The translations under genes were made by a program, and so were the position numbers. Positions 34,023 to 43,034 of a DNA stretch of 48,526 nucleotides are shown piece by piece (positions within the stretch are counted from its first letter, which is position 1; every line of letters begins with the position of its first letter). The notes beneath the pieces are model-generated. The model was not told the DNA's origin. It saw nothing but the letters and a program-made list of their open reading frames with translations, and searched no databases. The stretch lies in contig MKVY01000049.1 of NCBI GenBank assembly GCA_001899525.1, positions 50,074-98,599 on the forward strand, given 5' to 3'. This DNA comes from Rhizobiales bacterium 65-9 (GTDB lineage Bacteria > Pseudomonadota > Alphaproteobacteria > Rhizobiales > Beijerinckiaceae).

Positions 34023-34031
34023 GTCGCATCC

Positions 34032-34976
34032 TCACCAGCGCGTGATCCGGCCCTCGAGAACCGGCATGTTGAAATCCGGATCGAGATAGCCGCGCTTCTT
34101 CTCGCCGAGCCGCGCATTCTGCACGACACCGTTGCGCGCCTTGTCGGCGCGCACCGCGTCGAACGTCTGCTGCGGCACGCGCACGGCGAAACGCGACACC
34201 GTGTCCGTCTGGTTCGTCTCGTCGTTGCGCACGGCCAGCTTCACAGGCGCGCCCTGCGGATCGAGCGCATCGACCACGAGGAAATAAGCGCGGCCCTGAA
34301 AGCTCGGATGCTCGCGGAAGAATCCGGTCTGATCCTCCGGACGGCCGGGGATGCGCAGCACATATTCCTGACGCAGAGCGGCAAGCAGACGGTCGAGCTC
34401 GCCGAGCGCGGCGCGCGCGCCGGCCGCGTCGCCGCGCTGGAGCGCCGCGACGCCCTGGGCGACGACGGCCTCGCCGCGTTCGCGCGCCGCCGGCGCCTTC
34501 GCCTCCGCCGCGATCGCCTGGCGCGCGGCGGCGATGTCGCGCGGCAGGGTCTGCGTGAGCTCGGTGCGCGCCGCTTCGACAGCCCGCTCGCGCGGCGCGA
34601 CGACGGAATAATGATAGGCGCCGAACGCCGCGACGATTGCGGCCGCTCCGATCAACGCCCACTTGCTGATCGCGCCGCGCCGGACCCACAACGCCGCGAG
34701 GTTGCGGGCGAGTCCGGGCGGGGCGGGCGTGTAGACGAAACGGCTTTCCTTCAGCGCTTTCACGCCTTCGGCGATGATGCTGTCTGGGACCTCGATGCCC
34801 TGGCTTTTGTAGAGCGAGCGCAGCCGCTCGATGAGCTGCTGCTCGCGGCTGTCGTCGTCCAGCTCCTTCTCGACGAGCTTCTCGCGATGGCGGAGCGTGT
34901 CCACCACGTCCATCGCGAGCATGAGATCGTCGAGCTTGGCCGGCGCGGGCGCAGCGGCTGGAGCGGCGGTCGACAT
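34032..34976 (-). CDS. Single-pass membrane protein, probable DUF6384 family
   Basis: 314 residues, middle gene of the operon. The N-terminal ~100 residues are helical and probably cytoplasmic (KLDDLMLAMDVVDTLRHREK, then a DSREQQLIERLRSLYKSQGI helix). One membrane helix, WALIGAAAIVAAFGAYHYSV, lies at about 106-125. The outer part has a helical region (about 128-210) and a globular end with FFREHPSFQGRAYFLVVDAL and LDPDFNMPVLEGRITRW. I recall LDDxMLAMDVVDTLRHRE as typical of DUF6384; this needs a profile search. The ATG shares one base with the stop of the TelA-like gene, so the two are translationally coupled. Confidence 0.75.
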   Translation of the reverse strand: MSTAAPAAAPAPAKLDDLMLAMDVVDTLRHREKLVEKELDDDSREQQLIERLRSLYKSQGIEVPDSIIAEGVKALKESRFVYTPAPPGLARNLAALWVRRGAISKWALIGAAAIVAAFGAYHYSVVAPRERAVEAARTELTQTLPRDIAAARQAIAAEAKAPAARERGEAVVAQGVAALQRGDAAGARAALGELDRLLAALRQEYVLRIPGRPEDQTGFFREHPSFQGRAYFLVVDALDPQGAPVKLAVRNDETNQTDTVSRFAVRVPQQTFDAVRADKARNGVVQNARLGEKKRGYLDPDFNMPVLEGRITRW

Positions 34977-36148
34977 CAGAGCGGCAGGGCTTTTCCGTCA
35001 GCGACGAGCTTGGCGATGCGCTTCTTGCCGTCCTCGACGGCGTCGCGGATCTCCGCCGAGTTCTGCGTCGAGAGCTTGCGCATCTCCTCGATGATGCCTT
35101 GCGACCGCTCCTGGAAATTCACGACCGAGTCGACGAGCTTCTTCACCGCGTCGGCGCGGATGGTTGGGCCGTAGCCCGCCTTCACCGCCGCCTCCTGCAC
35201 CTTGTCGCCGACCTCGGAGAGCGTTTCGAGGGATTTCGACACGCCTTCCTTCATCGCCTCCAGCGTCGCGGTGGATTCATGCAGCCCGAACATGCCGGTG
35301 AAGGACGCCTTCAGCGCGGTGAGAACGGAATCATTGGTCGAGAAGAAGCTGATCGACTGGGCGTAGATGCGCTCCTTGGCGTTGGTGGTCTGCTGCAGGC
35401 GCGCCATGACCACTTCCGAGGTGTTGTATGAAATCGTGAGGTTGTCGGAGAGGTCCTTCGCGATCTGGTAGCGCTTCTCCTCGTCCTGCACGGCGCGGAG
35501 CTGTTCGTCGCGCGCGAGCTCCAGCCGCGCGCGGTCGGCCGCTTCGGTCCCGGCGAAGGACGCGACCTTGTCGGAAGCCTCCTTCAGCGCCGCGCGCGCT
35601 TCGTCGAGCTTGGCCGTCGCCGTCTTGAGCACCTCGAGCGCGAGAACCTCCGACTGCTTCAGCGCGCCGCGATAATCGCTGTAGGCTTCGAGAATCGTGT
35701 GCTCGCGATTGATCTGCTGCTTTGTATCCTTGGTGACGTCGAGATAGACCTCTTTGACCTTGTCGAAGCGGTCGGCGATGTCGCCGCGCGACACCTTCAT
35801 CCAGACGTTCGTCGTGCGCTCCCATAGATCGATGCGGTTGTCTTCAAGCTGGTCGACCATGCGCTTGGCGTCGTCGCGGATCGAGTTGAACCCTTCCGTG
35901 ATGGTCTTGTAGCGCTCGCCGATCTCCATGCCGGAAATCTGCTCGCGGACGATCTCGTTGAAGACCGACGCCTGACCGAGGGTGCGGGCGATCACCTGGA
36001 CCTTGTCGGGCTCCAGATTGCTGATCTTGTCGAGGAGGTCGTTGATCGGCGCGGGTTCGATCTTGTCCGGCATCAGGCCGACGTCGCGCAACGCGCCGAC
36101 AGCCTTGTCGAGATACTGCATGGGTGTCTTGACCACGACGTCGCTCAT
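34976..36148 (-). CDS. TelA-like helical protein (toxic-anion-resistance family relative)
   Basis: 390 residues from ATG 36148 with a GAGGAA ribosome site. Entirely helical: an N-terminal unit (LMPDKIEPAPINDLLDKISN), then long helices around RIDLWERTTNVWMKVSRGDI, SDYRGALKQSEVLALEVLKT and a C-terminal block NTSEVVMARLQQTTNAKERI with YAQSISFFSTNDSVLTALKA. The order and the late LxQTTxAKE region recall TelA, a family tied to resistance to tellurite, colicins and cell-wall drugs, but identity is loose and should be tested. No signal or membrane segment. First gene of a three-gene operon, 122 bp after kup on the same strand, with a small stem (36246-36260) between. Confidence 0.7.
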   Translation of the reverse strand: MSDVVVKTPMQYLDKAVGALRDVGLMPDKIEPAPINDLLDKISNLEPDKVQVIARTLGQASVFNEIVREQISGMEIGERYKTITEGFNSIRDDAKRMVDQLEDNRIDLWERTTNVWMKVSRGDIADRFDKVKEVYLDVTKDTKQQINREHTILEAYSDYRGALKQSEVLALEVLKTATAKLDEARAALKEASDKVASFAGTEAADRARLELARDEQLRAVQDEEKRYQIAKDLSDNLTISYNTSEVVMARLQQTTNAKERIYAQSISFFSTNDSVLTALKASFTGMFGLHESTATLEAMKEGVSKSLETLSEVGDKVQEAAVKAGYGPTIRADAVKKLVDSVVNFQERSQGIIEEMRKLSTQNSAEIRDAVEDGKKRIAKLVADGKALPL

Positions 36149-36270
36149 CGCCTGTTCCTCGCAATGTCCCTCGGCGCGAATGTATCCAAGCGGACGGGAC
36201 GCGCCAACCGCCATCTTGGCCGCCGCCCTGCGTCGGGCGTGTGACGCCGCCGCAGGCGGCTCCGCACCGG

Positions 36271-38256
36271 TCAGACCGTGACCTGCGTGCCCACTTCGAC
36301 GACGCGGCCGGTCGGTATCTGGAAGAAGTCGGTGGCGTCCGTGGCGTTGCGGGCGAGCGCGATGAAAATCTTGTCGCGCCAGAGCGACATGCCGGACTGC
36401 GCCGCCGGCCGGATCGACCGGCGCGACAGGAAGAACGACGTCGACATGATGTCGAATTTGAATCCGAGCTTGCGCAGAACGGCGAGGCCGCGCGGAATAT
36501 TGGGCGACTCCATGTAGCCGAAGGTGAGCCGCACCTTCCAGAACCCCTCGGCGATGGGCTCGATGGCGACCCGTTCCGAATCCGGCACGCGCGGCGTGTC
36601 CGCCGACTTCACCGTGAGGATGACGTTCTTCTCGTGCAGCACCTTGTTGTGCTTGAGATTGTGCAGCAGCGCCGTCGGCGCCGTCTCCGGGTCGCTGGTC
36701 AGGAACACGGCCGTTCCTGAGACCTTGTGAGGCGGGCTCTTGGCGAGCATGCCCACGAGCTCGACCAGCGGCACGTCGACCTTGCGCGTCTTGGCGAACA
36801 GGATGCCGTTGCCCTTCACCCATGTCGCCATGAGGAAGATCAGGCCGCCGGCGAGGAAAACCGGCACGAAGCCGCCCTGGAAGAACTTCATCAGGTTCGC
36901 CGCGAGGAAGGCGAACTCGATCACGAAGAACGGCGCCATCATCGCCGCCGCGAGCCAGGCCTTCCAGCTCCAGACGCGCCACACCACGAAGTAGGTGAGG
37001 ATCGTGGTCATGATCATCGTGCCGAACACGGAGATGCCGTAGGCGTGCGCGAGCGCGGAGGAGGACTGGAAGCCGAGAACGAGCGCGATGACGATGATGC
37101 GCAGAATCGCGTTCACGCGCGGCAGGTAGATCTGTCCATGCTGCGTCTCGGATGTATGGCGAATCTCGAGGCGCGGCATGAGTCCGAGCTGAATCGCCTG
37201 CTGCGTCAGGGAGTAGGCGCCGGTGAGCACGGCCTGACAGGCGATGATCGTCGCGGCGGTCGCCAGAATCACGAGGGGCAGGAGAAACCAGCCTGGCGCG
37301 AGCTTGTAGAACGGATTCTCCATCGCCGAGGGATCGGCCAGAACAAGCGCGCCCTGTCCGAGATAGTTGAGCGCGAGCGACGGAAACACGACAAAAAACC
37401 AGGCGCTCTGGATCGGCTTGCGGCCGAAATGCCCCATATCCGCGTACAGAGCTTCCGCGCCGGTGACGGCGAGGCAGACCGAGCCGAGCACCGCGAGCGA
37501 GACGCCCGGATGATCCATCACGAAACGCACGCCGCTCAACGGATTGATGGCGTGAAGGACGCGGGCGTCGTCGGCGATATGAAGCAGGCCGAGAAGGCCG
37601 ATGACGATGAACCAGACGAGCGTGATCGGACCGAACCATGACGCGACGCGCGCAGTGCCGTGGCTCTGCACGCCGAACAGCAGAAGCAGGATCGCGATGG
37701 CGATCCAGAGGATGTAGTTCGGATTCTGTTCGAAGACCGGCGTGACAAGCTTCAGCCCTTCGACGGCGGACAGCACCGAGATCGCGGGCGTCACGACGGC
37801 GTCGCCGAAGAACATCGCCGCGCCGGCCATGCCGAGGAAAAGAACGAGGCTCCTGCGTCCCATCGCCCGCTGCGCGAGCGCCACGAGCGTCAGCGTGCCG
37901 CCCTCGCCGTTGTTGTCGGCGCGCATGACGATGACGACATATTTGATCGTGACGATGAGCGTCAGCGTCCAGAGAATGAGGGAGAGCACGGCGATGACGA
38001 TGCCAGGGGCGAAATGCGCCGGCAGAACGGCGCCCTCGGTCGCGCCGTTGGCGGCGATCACGGTTTCGCGCAGCGCATAAAGCGGGCTCGTGCCGATGTC
38101 GCCATAGACGACGCCCAGCGCGCCGAGAGCCAGCGCCGCCGCGCCCTGTTTGCGCGCGCCGTCTCCTGGCGCGGCGTCCGCGGCGGCGGGCTGATCTTGT
38201 CCAGGCGCATGCGCGCCCTTGCCGGACGCGACGGAACCCGTGCTGTTTTCGCCCAT
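36271..38256 (-). CDS. kup: KUP-family potassium uptake protein
   Basis: 661 residues from ATG 38256. Proton-coupled K+ importer with about twelve membrane helices in the first 460 residues and a cytoplasmic C-terminal domain. [20 protein letters not shown] is the family signature, followed by [16 protein letters not shown] and [19 protein letters not shown]; the C-terminal [14 protein letters not shown] segment is also typical. A ~40-residue Ala/Gly/Pro-rich N-terminal extension precedes the first helix. It could share transcription with the TelA-like operon downstream, but spacing of 122 bp leaves this open. Confidence 0.95.
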   Translation of the reverse strand: MGENSTGSVASGKGAHAPGQDQPAAADAAPGDGARKQGAAALALGALGVVYGDIGTSPLYALRETVIAANGATEGAVLPAHFAPGIVIAVLSLILWTLTLIVTIKYVVIVMRADNNGEGGTLTLVALAQRAMGRRSLVLFLGMAGAAMFFGDAVVTPAISVLSAVEGLKLVTPVFEQNPNYILWIAIAILLLLFGVQSHGTARVASWFGPITLVWFIVIGLLGLLHIADDARVLHAINPLSGVRFVMDHPGVSLAVLGSVCLAVTGAEALYADMGHFGRKPIQSAWFFVVFPSLALNYLGQGALVLADPSAMENPFYKLAPGWFLLPLVILATAATIIACQAVLTGAYSLTQQAIQLGLMPRLEIRHTSETQHGQIYLPRVNAILRIIVIALVLGFQSSSALAHAYGISVFGTMIMTTILTYFVVWRVWSWKAWLAAAMMAPFFVIEFAFLAANLMKFFQGGFVPVFLAGGLIFLMATWVKGNGILFAKTRKVDVPLVELVGMLAKSPPHKVSGTAVFLTSDPETAPTALLHNLKHNKVLHEKNVILTVKSADTPRVPDSERVAIEPIAEGFWKVRLTFGYMESPNIPRGLAVLRKLGFKFDIMSTSFFLSRRSIRPAAQSGMSLWRDKIFIALARNATDATDFFQIPTGRVVEVGTQVTV

Positions 38257-38352
38257 CAAGGCGTCTCCAGAGTCGCGTGCATGCGCGGCGAAAAGGGGGG
38301 CGTCCCTAGCATGTCCGCAAGTCAGGGCAAATCCGCCGCGACGCGGGATCGA

Positions 38353-39624
38353 TCAGTCCGGCGCGCCGCCCTTGCCGTAGCGGCGGTCGATATAGGTCGC
38401 GACCATCGCCTTGAATTCCGCCGCGATGCCTGCGCCGCGCAGTGTCGCCGCCTTCCTGCCGTCGATGAACACCGGCGCCACGGGGCTCTCGCCGGTTCCC
38501 GGAAGGGAGATGCCGATATCGGCGTGCTTGGATTCGCCGGGACCGTTGACGATGCAGCCCATCACCGCGACGGTGAGATTTTCGACGCCCGGATAAACGC
38601 CTCTCCAGCCCGGCATCGACGCGTGAATCCAGTTCTGGATGTCGGAGGCGAGTTCCTGAAACACGGTGGAGGTGGTGCGGCCGCAGCCCGGGCACGCGGC
38701 GACGAGCGGCACGAAGGTGCGGAAGCCCATCGTCTGCAACAGTTCCTGCGCCACGCGCACCTCGACCGTGCGATCGCCGCCCGGCTCGGGCGTCAATGAG
38801 ACGCGGATCGTGTCGCCGATGCCGTCCTGAAGCAGGATTCCCATCGCGGCGGAGGAGGCGACGACGCCTTTCGATCCCATGCCGGCCTCGGTCAGACCGA
38901 GATGGAGCGCGTAGTCGGAGCGGCGGGCGATCTCGCGATAGATCGCGATCAGATCCTGCACGGCTGACACTTTCGCCGACAGAATGATCCGATCGCGGGG
39001 AAGACCGAGTTCCTCTGCGCGCCGCGCCGACAGCAGCGCGGAGCGCACCATGGCCTCGCGGGTCACCGCGCGCGCCGGCACGGGACTCGGCGACACGGCG
39101 TTGATGTCCATCAGTTGCGTCAGCAGGTCCTGATCGAGCGAGCCCCAGTTGGCGCCGATGCGGACCGGCTTGTCGTTGCGCGCGGCGATCTCGACGATCT
39201 CCGCGAACTGGCGATCCTTCTTGTCGCCGAAACCGACATTGCCGGGGTTGATGCGGTATTTCGCCAGCGCCTCGGCGCAATCCGGATACTCCCGCAAAAG
39301 GGTGTGGCCGATGTAATGGAAGTCGCCGATCAGCGGCGCGTGGACGCCGATGCGGGCGAGCCGGTCGCGGATGCGCGGGACCGCGGCGGCGGCCTCCTTG
39401 CGGTCGACGGTGATCCGGACAAGCTCCGAGCCGGCGTTGGCCAGCGCGGCGACCTGCTTCACGGTCGCGTCGATGTCGGCGGTGTCGGTGTTGGTCATCG
39501 ACTGCACGACGACAGGCGCGCCGCCGCCGACCAGCACGTCGCCGATCCTCACGCCTACCGTGCGCTGGCGGTCGGCAGGCCCCGAACGGGTCGGCGCAAT
39601 CACGGAATCCGGAATGGCGTTCAT
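38353..39624 (-). CDS. ispG: 4-hydroxy-3-methylbut-2-enyl diphosphate synthase
   Basis: 423 residues from ATG 39624; the longer upstream frame overlaps the zur region and is not family-like. [4Fe-4S] enzyme of the MEP isoprenoid pathway. N-terminal barrel from [19 protein letters not shown], with RINPGNVGF and [19 protein letters not shown]; the cluster ligands are in ACPGCGRTT and [16 protein letters not shown]. The length fits bacterial IspG with the insert common in proteobacteria. It starts 52 bp after the zur-like gene on the same strand. Confidence 0.96.
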   Translation of the reverse strand: MNAIPDSVIAPTRSGPADRQRTVGVRIGDVLVGGGAPVVVQSMTNTDTADIDATVKQVAALANAGSELVRITVDRKEAAAAVPRIRDRLARIGVHAPLIGDFHYIGHTLLREYPDCAEALAKYRINPGNVGFGDKKDRQFAEIVEIAARNDKPVRIGANWGSLDQDLLTQLMDINAVSPSPVPARAVTREAMVRSALLSARRAEELGLPRDRIILSAKVSAVQDLIAIYREIARRSDYALHLGLTEAGMGSKGVVASSAAMGILLQDGIGDTIRVSLTPEPGGDRTVEVRVAQELLQTMGFRTFVPLVAACPGCGRTTSTVFQELASDIQNWIHASMPGWRGVYPGVENLTVAVMGCIVNGPGESKHADIGISLPGTGESPVAPVFIDGRKAATLRGAGIAAEFKAMVATYIDRRYGKGGAPD

Positions 39625-39676
39625 CGGCGCGCTTGCGTGAAGTCCGGTGGTTGAGTGGCGGAAGCAGCCCGACGGG

Positions 39677-40249
39677 TCAAGCCGGGAGCGATTCGGCGGC
39701 GGCCGCCCGGGCCGGCCGCCGGCAGTGGGCGCAGCGGCCGGACAGCTCCAGAACGCGGGTGTCGACCGCGAAGCCTTCATGGCCGATCAGGCGGTTGAGG
39801 CTCCTCGCCAGATCGGGGTTGGCGACCTCATCGACCCCGCCGCACTGGTCGCAGATCAGGAAGACGACCATCTCGTCCGGCGCATGGAAATGCGGGCAGG
39901 CGAGAAAGGCGTTCCGGCTGGCGAGCTTGTGGGCGAAGCCCTCGGCGAGCAGAAAATCGAGGGCGCGGTAGACGGTGATGGGCGCCATGCGGCGGCGGCC
40001 CTGCTGACCGAGCATCTCGATGAGGTCGTAGGCGCCGACCGGCTTGTGGGTCGCGTACAGCGCCTCCAGCACCGCCCGGCGGATGGGGGTCAGCCGCACG
40101 CCGCGCTCCGCGCACAGCCGCTCCGCTTCGAGCAGGGCGTCCGGCGCCCGCCGGGCGTGGTCGCGGGCATGAGCGCACGCCTCTCCCGCCGCATGGCCGT
40201 GATGCGCGTGGTCGTGTCGGCCGAGCTGGGGCGTGAGGGAATGAGCCAT
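39677..40249 (-). CDS. zur: Fur-family regulator, Zur-like, with His-rich N-terminus
   Basis: 190 residues from ATG 40249 behind AAGGAGG. The first ~35 residues contain a His-rich stretch, [20 protein letters not shown], which is an unusual metal-binding-looking extension. The winged helix follows ([20 protein letters not shown], then [20 protein letters not shown]), then the metal-sensing domain with [17 protein letters not shown] and CAHCRRP; paired cysteines are structural zinc ligands. The HFH and two CxxC sites fit Zur better than Fur. Target operator not identified near its own gene. Confidence 0.85.
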   Translation of the reverse strand: MAHSLTPQLGRHDHAHHGHAAGEACAHARDHARRAPDALLEAERLCAERGVRLTPIRRAVLEALYATHKPVGAYDLIEMLGQQGRRRMAPITVYRALDFLLAEGFAHKLASRNAFLACPHFHAPDEMVVFLICDQCGGVDEVANPDLARSLNRLIGHEGFAVDTRVLELSGRCAHCRRPARAAAAESLPA

Positions 40250-40296
40250 GATCCTCCTTAGCATCATCGCCGGCGGCGGAGAACATCGCCGGACCG

Positions 40297-40956
40297 TCAG
40301 CCGCGGAAGCGCCAGACGCAGGCGCGCTTGATCTCCGCATCCTCCAGCGCCCGGGTCACCGGCACCTGGTATTCCGCCAGCAGCTCCAGACGCTCGCGGG
40401 GAAGATAGGAACGGCCGGGGTCGCCAACCAGCGCCGTCACGCCGTTGCGAACCAGTCCGGCCAGCCAATCGGCCATGCGCGCGGCCATGTCGCGCTCGTA
40501 GAACACGTCGCCGGCGCAGACGATGTCCGCGTCGACAGGGCGGCCGATGAGATCGCCCGGCAGGACCTCGGCGCTGACGCCGTTCGCTTCTGCGTTCATG
40601 GGAATCGCGGCGAGGGCGAACGCATCGATGTCGTTTGCGAGAACGGCGGCGGCGCCGGCCCGCGCCGCCGCGATGGCGACGAGGCCCGAGCCGGAGGCGA
40701 CGTCGAGAACGCGCCTGCCCCGCGCGATCGCCGGATTGTCGAGCAGATAGCGCGCCAGCGCCTGGCCGCCGGCCCAGGCGAAGGCCCAGAAGGGCGGCGG
40801 CAGGCCGATGGCGCCAAGCTCCTCCTCGGTCTTTTCCCAGAGCGCGGTCGCCTCGTCCGCCAGATGCAGGCGGATGGCGGGCGCATGGGGGACCGGCAGC
40901 AGGCGGGTGTTGGCGCGGATGAAGGCCGCGCGGTCGAGGATCGCCGCCGCCGTCAT
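40297..40956 (-). CDS. Class I SAM-dependent methyltransferase
   Basis: 219 residues. N-terminal helix AAFIRANTRLLPVPHAPAIR, then a Rossmann-type SAM site RRVLDVASGSGLVAIAAARAG, an acidic strand AVLANDIDAFAL, and ADIVCAGDVFYERDMAARMA where a catalytic motif would lie. The pattern resembles PrmA/ETFB-lysine-methyltransferase-like enzymes that modify proteins. Residues PPPFWAFAWAGGQALARYLL before motif I are typical of that group. Probably protein methylation, exact target unknown. It begins 1 base after the oxidoreductase stop, so the two are cotranscribed. Confidence 0.8.
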   Translation of the reverse strand: MTAAAILDRAAFIRANTRLLPVPHAPAIRLHLADEATALWEKTEEELGAIGLPPPFWAFAWAGGQALARYLLDNPAIARGRRVLDVASGSGLVAIAAARAGAAAVLANDIDAFALAAIPMNAEANGVSAEVLPGDLIGRPVDADIVCAGDVFYERDMAARMADWLAGLVRNGVTALVGDPGRSYLPRERLELLAEYQVPVTRALEDAEIKRACVWRFRG

Positions 40957-40957
40957 G

Positions 40958-41935
40958 TCAGAAGCGAATCACCAGCTTGCCCTTCGCCTCGCGCCGCGCG
41001 AGCGCGTTGAGCGCATCGACGATCCCGTCCGGCTCGTACACGCCCCCGACATGGGCGCGAAGCTGGCCCGTCGCCGCCCAGGACAGAAGCTGGCCGACGT
41101 TGCCGCGATGCTCCGCCGGCTCGCGCTCGGTGAACGCGCCCCAGAACACGCCGCGCACGTCGCAGCCCTTGAGAAGCACCAGATTGAGCGGGATTTTCGG
41201 AATTTCGCCGCCGGCGAAGCCGATCACGAGATAGCGTCCGCCCCAGCCCATCGCGCGCAGCGCCGGCTCGGCCAGCCGATCGCCGACCGGATCATAGAGC
41301 ACGTCGACGCCCTTGCCTTTCGTGAGCTGCTTGAGCCGGGGCCCAAGATCCTCCGCCGCGTAATTCACGGTTTCATCCGCGCCGTGCGCGACGGCCAGAT
41401 CGAGCTTCTCGTCGGACGAGGCGCAGGCGATGACGCGCGCGCCCATCAGTTTGCCGATCTCAACGGCGGACAGGCCGGTTCCCCCGGCGGCGCCGAGCAC
41501 GACAAGGGTCTCGCCCGGCTTCAGTTCGCCGCGCTGCCTGAGCGCATGCATGCTCGTCCCGTAGGTCACGAACAGGCCGGCGGCGCGGACATCGTCGAGG
41601 CCGTCGGGGATGGCGACGAGGCTCGTCTGCGGCGCGACCAGCCTCTCGCGGCAGGCGCCGTAGCCGGTCATGCCCGCCACGCGGTCGCCGACGGCGAAAC
41701 CGGACACGCCGTCTCCGACCGCGACGATCTCGCCGGCGAACTCCGCGCCCGGCGAAAAGGGGAAGGGCGGCTTGATCTGGTATTTTCCCTGGATGATGAG
41801 CGTGTCGAAAAAATTCAGCGCGACCGCCCGGACCCGCACCGCGACCTCGCCCGGACCTGGAGAGGGATCGGCGACATCCTCGACGACAAGCGTCTCAGGC
41901 GGCCCGTAGGCCTTGCAAAGAATAGCGCGGCCCAT
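40958..41935 (-). CDS. Quinone oxidoreductase-type MDR dehydrogenase
   Basis: 325-residue medium-chain reductase without zinc ligands. The GroES-like N-terminus VAVRVRAVALNFFDTLIIQG with PGAEFAGEIVAVGDGV is followed by the NADPH-binding VVLGAAGGTGLSAVEIGKLM; the C-terminus reads GKLVIRF. These features are those of NADPH:quinone reductase/zeta-crystallin relatives, whose physiological substrates vary (quinones, enals). Translationally linked to the methyltransferase that follows. No promoter was assigned in the 182 bp upstream. Confidence 0.85.
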   Translation of the reverse strand: MGRAILCKAYGPPETLVVEDVADPSPGPGEVAVRVRAVALNFFDTLIIQGKYQIKPPFPFSPGAEFAGEIVAVGDGVSGFAVGDRVAGMTGYGACRERLVAPQTSLVAIPDGLDDVRAAGLFVTYGTSMHALRQRGELKPGETLVVLGAAGGTGLSAVEIGKLMGARVIACASSDEKLDLAVAHGADETVNYAAEDLGPRLKQLTKGKGVDVLYDPVGDRLAEPALRAMGWGGRYLVIGFAGGEIPKIPLNLVLLKGCDVRGVFWGAFTEREPAEHRGNVGQLLSWAATGQLRAHVGGVYEPDGIVDALNALARREAKGKLVIRF

Positions 41936-42117
41936 GGTCGCTCCCGCGCCCCGTCGGGGCTTGTGCTGATCGTCCGCCTATTGTCGGCTTGCGATCCGGC
42001 TCGTCAATGAGAGCGCCGTCGGCCCGATGAGAGCGGACCCGCTTCGCGAATCAGCCGACGTGAAGCGGCGGGACGCGCTTTTCGCGGTTCCGCCCAAAGG
42101 CGATCCCCACTCCGCGG

Positions 42118-42393
42118 TCACAGCCGGCCGAGGCGGGACCTCTCATCCACGGAGGCGACGCGCGCCATTTCGAACAGATAGACGAGGAAGGACAGGTCCG
42201 CCTCCCGCGCCAGCTCGGCCATGCGGAAGGCGTGCTTCTCGAGAATCTTGCAGGCGTCGATCTGCGAGAGAATGCGCGCCTCCCGCGCGGCGCGGGCGAG
42301 CCGCTTCGTCTCCAGATGCGGGCTCGCCTCGGACGCGGCCGCTTCGCGCGACTGTGTCGGATCAACCCCGCTCTTTGGTTCGCCGGTCCGCAT
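42118..42393 (-). CDS. Small hypothetical protein with two helices
   Basis: 91 residues from ATG 42393, chosen because GGAGAGG precedes it and the predicted promoter ends 34 bases upstream. The start region is polar; the second half, ARAAREARILSQIDACKILE and HAFRMAELAREADLSFLVYL, forms two amphipathic helices. No signal, no membrane span and no recognised family. It is the first gene on the minus strand of a region with a well formed promoter and lies 182 bp ahead of the dehydrogenase. Likely a real small protein of unknown role. Confidence 0.55.
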   Translation of the reverse strand: MRTGEPKSGVDPTQSREAAASEASPHLETKRLARAAREARILSQIDACKILEKHAFRMAELAREADLSFLVYLFEMARVASVDERSRLGRL

Positions 42394-42426
42394 CGGCCTC
42401 TCCAAACGATTCCAGGAATTATTCGT

Positions 42427-42455
42427 CATATACGGGATCATAGTCCTATTTGCAA
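42427..42455 (-). promoter_or_regulatory. Promoter of the 91-residue protein gene
   Basis: Minus strand TTGCAA (42455-42450), exactly 17 bases, TATATG (42432-42427), 34 bases before the start codon. It is the clearest promoter by eye in the window and sits in an AT-rich island (about 42411-42490) within GC-rich surroundings. Confidence 0.6.
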
Positions 42456-42459
42456 CCCT

Positions 42460-42475
42460 TGAGATGTGTGTCTCA
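42460..42475. promoter_or_regulatory. Candidate operator palindrome in divergent region
   Basis: TGAGA-N6-TCTCA at 42460-42475, immediately upstream of the minus-strand -35. A wider pairing GAGATG-N13-CATCTC (42461-42485) overlaps it. The site is positioned for a regulator acting on the minus-strand promoter, and lies about 58 bp from the plus-strand -35. Confidence 0.4.
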
Positions 42476-42532
42476 TTTTCATCTCTCATAGGATGCAGTC
42501 GCCTTCCGTTCGCGCCTGTGTCCCGCGTGCGC

Positions 42533-42560
42533 TTGACGGTCGCGGTCTGCGACTTACAAA
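42533..42560 (+). promoter_or_regulatory. Promoter of the RNase T2 operon
   Basis: TTGACG (42533-42538), 16-base spacer, TACAAA (42555-42560). Transcription would begin around 42567, which excludes the ATG at 42564 as a start and supports the one at 42585. Confidence 0.5.
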
Positions 42561-42584
42561 GCGATGATCTTGCGGAGCTTTCCC

Positions 42585-43031
42585 ATGCGTCGAATGATCT
42601 GGCTGAGCGTCCTGTCGGCCGCGATCGGATGGTGCGGACTCGCGACAGCCTCGGCGCGCGAGGTCATCCCGGCGGAGCAGCGCAACCCATCCTGGAGCGC
42701 GGCGCTGCCGGCCTGCGAAGACCCGTCCGTGATCGGGCAGGTGCAGAGCGGCTTCGCCTCCCGCGAATCGTCTTACTGGCAGAGCAATCTTGCGATCGCG
42801 GGCGTCGACCACGTCCGCACCATCGCGTTCAGGCCCTGGGGCGCCGACTATATTCCGCGCCGTTATTGTGTCGCGCGCGCCTATATGTCGGACGGGCGCC
42901 TCAGGACGGTGAGCTATAACATCATCGAGCGCGCCGGCCCGATCGGTCTGACATGGGGCGTCGAATGGTGCGTGTCCGGCCTCGACCGGCTCTTCTACTA
43001 CGCGCCGGACTGCAAGATGGCGCGGCCCTGA
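42585..43031 (+). CDS. Secreted four-cysteine hypothetical protein
   Basis: 148 residues from ATG 42585 (CGGAG seven bases ahead). Signal peptide RMIWLSVLSAAIGWCGLATA, cleavage near ASAREV. The mature protein, about 120 residues, has four cysteines (ALPACEDP, RRYCVARAY, VEWCVSGL, APDCKMA), enough for two disulfides, and aromatic-rich sequence around AFRPWGADYIPRRY and IERAGPIGLTWGVEWC. No enzymatic motif recognised. Its stop is 3 bases from the RNase T2 start, so the two exported proteins are made together, and a functional link (chaperone, inhibitor or partner) is plausible but unproven. Confidence 0.7.
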   Translation: MRRMIWLSVLSAAIGWCGLATASAREVIPAEQRNPSWSAALPACEDPSVIGQVQSGFASRESSYWQSNLAIAGVDHVRTIAFRPWGADYIPRRYCVARAYMSDGRLRTVSYNIIERAGPIGLTWGVEWCVSGLDRLFYYAPDCKMARP

Positions 43032-43034
43032 GGC

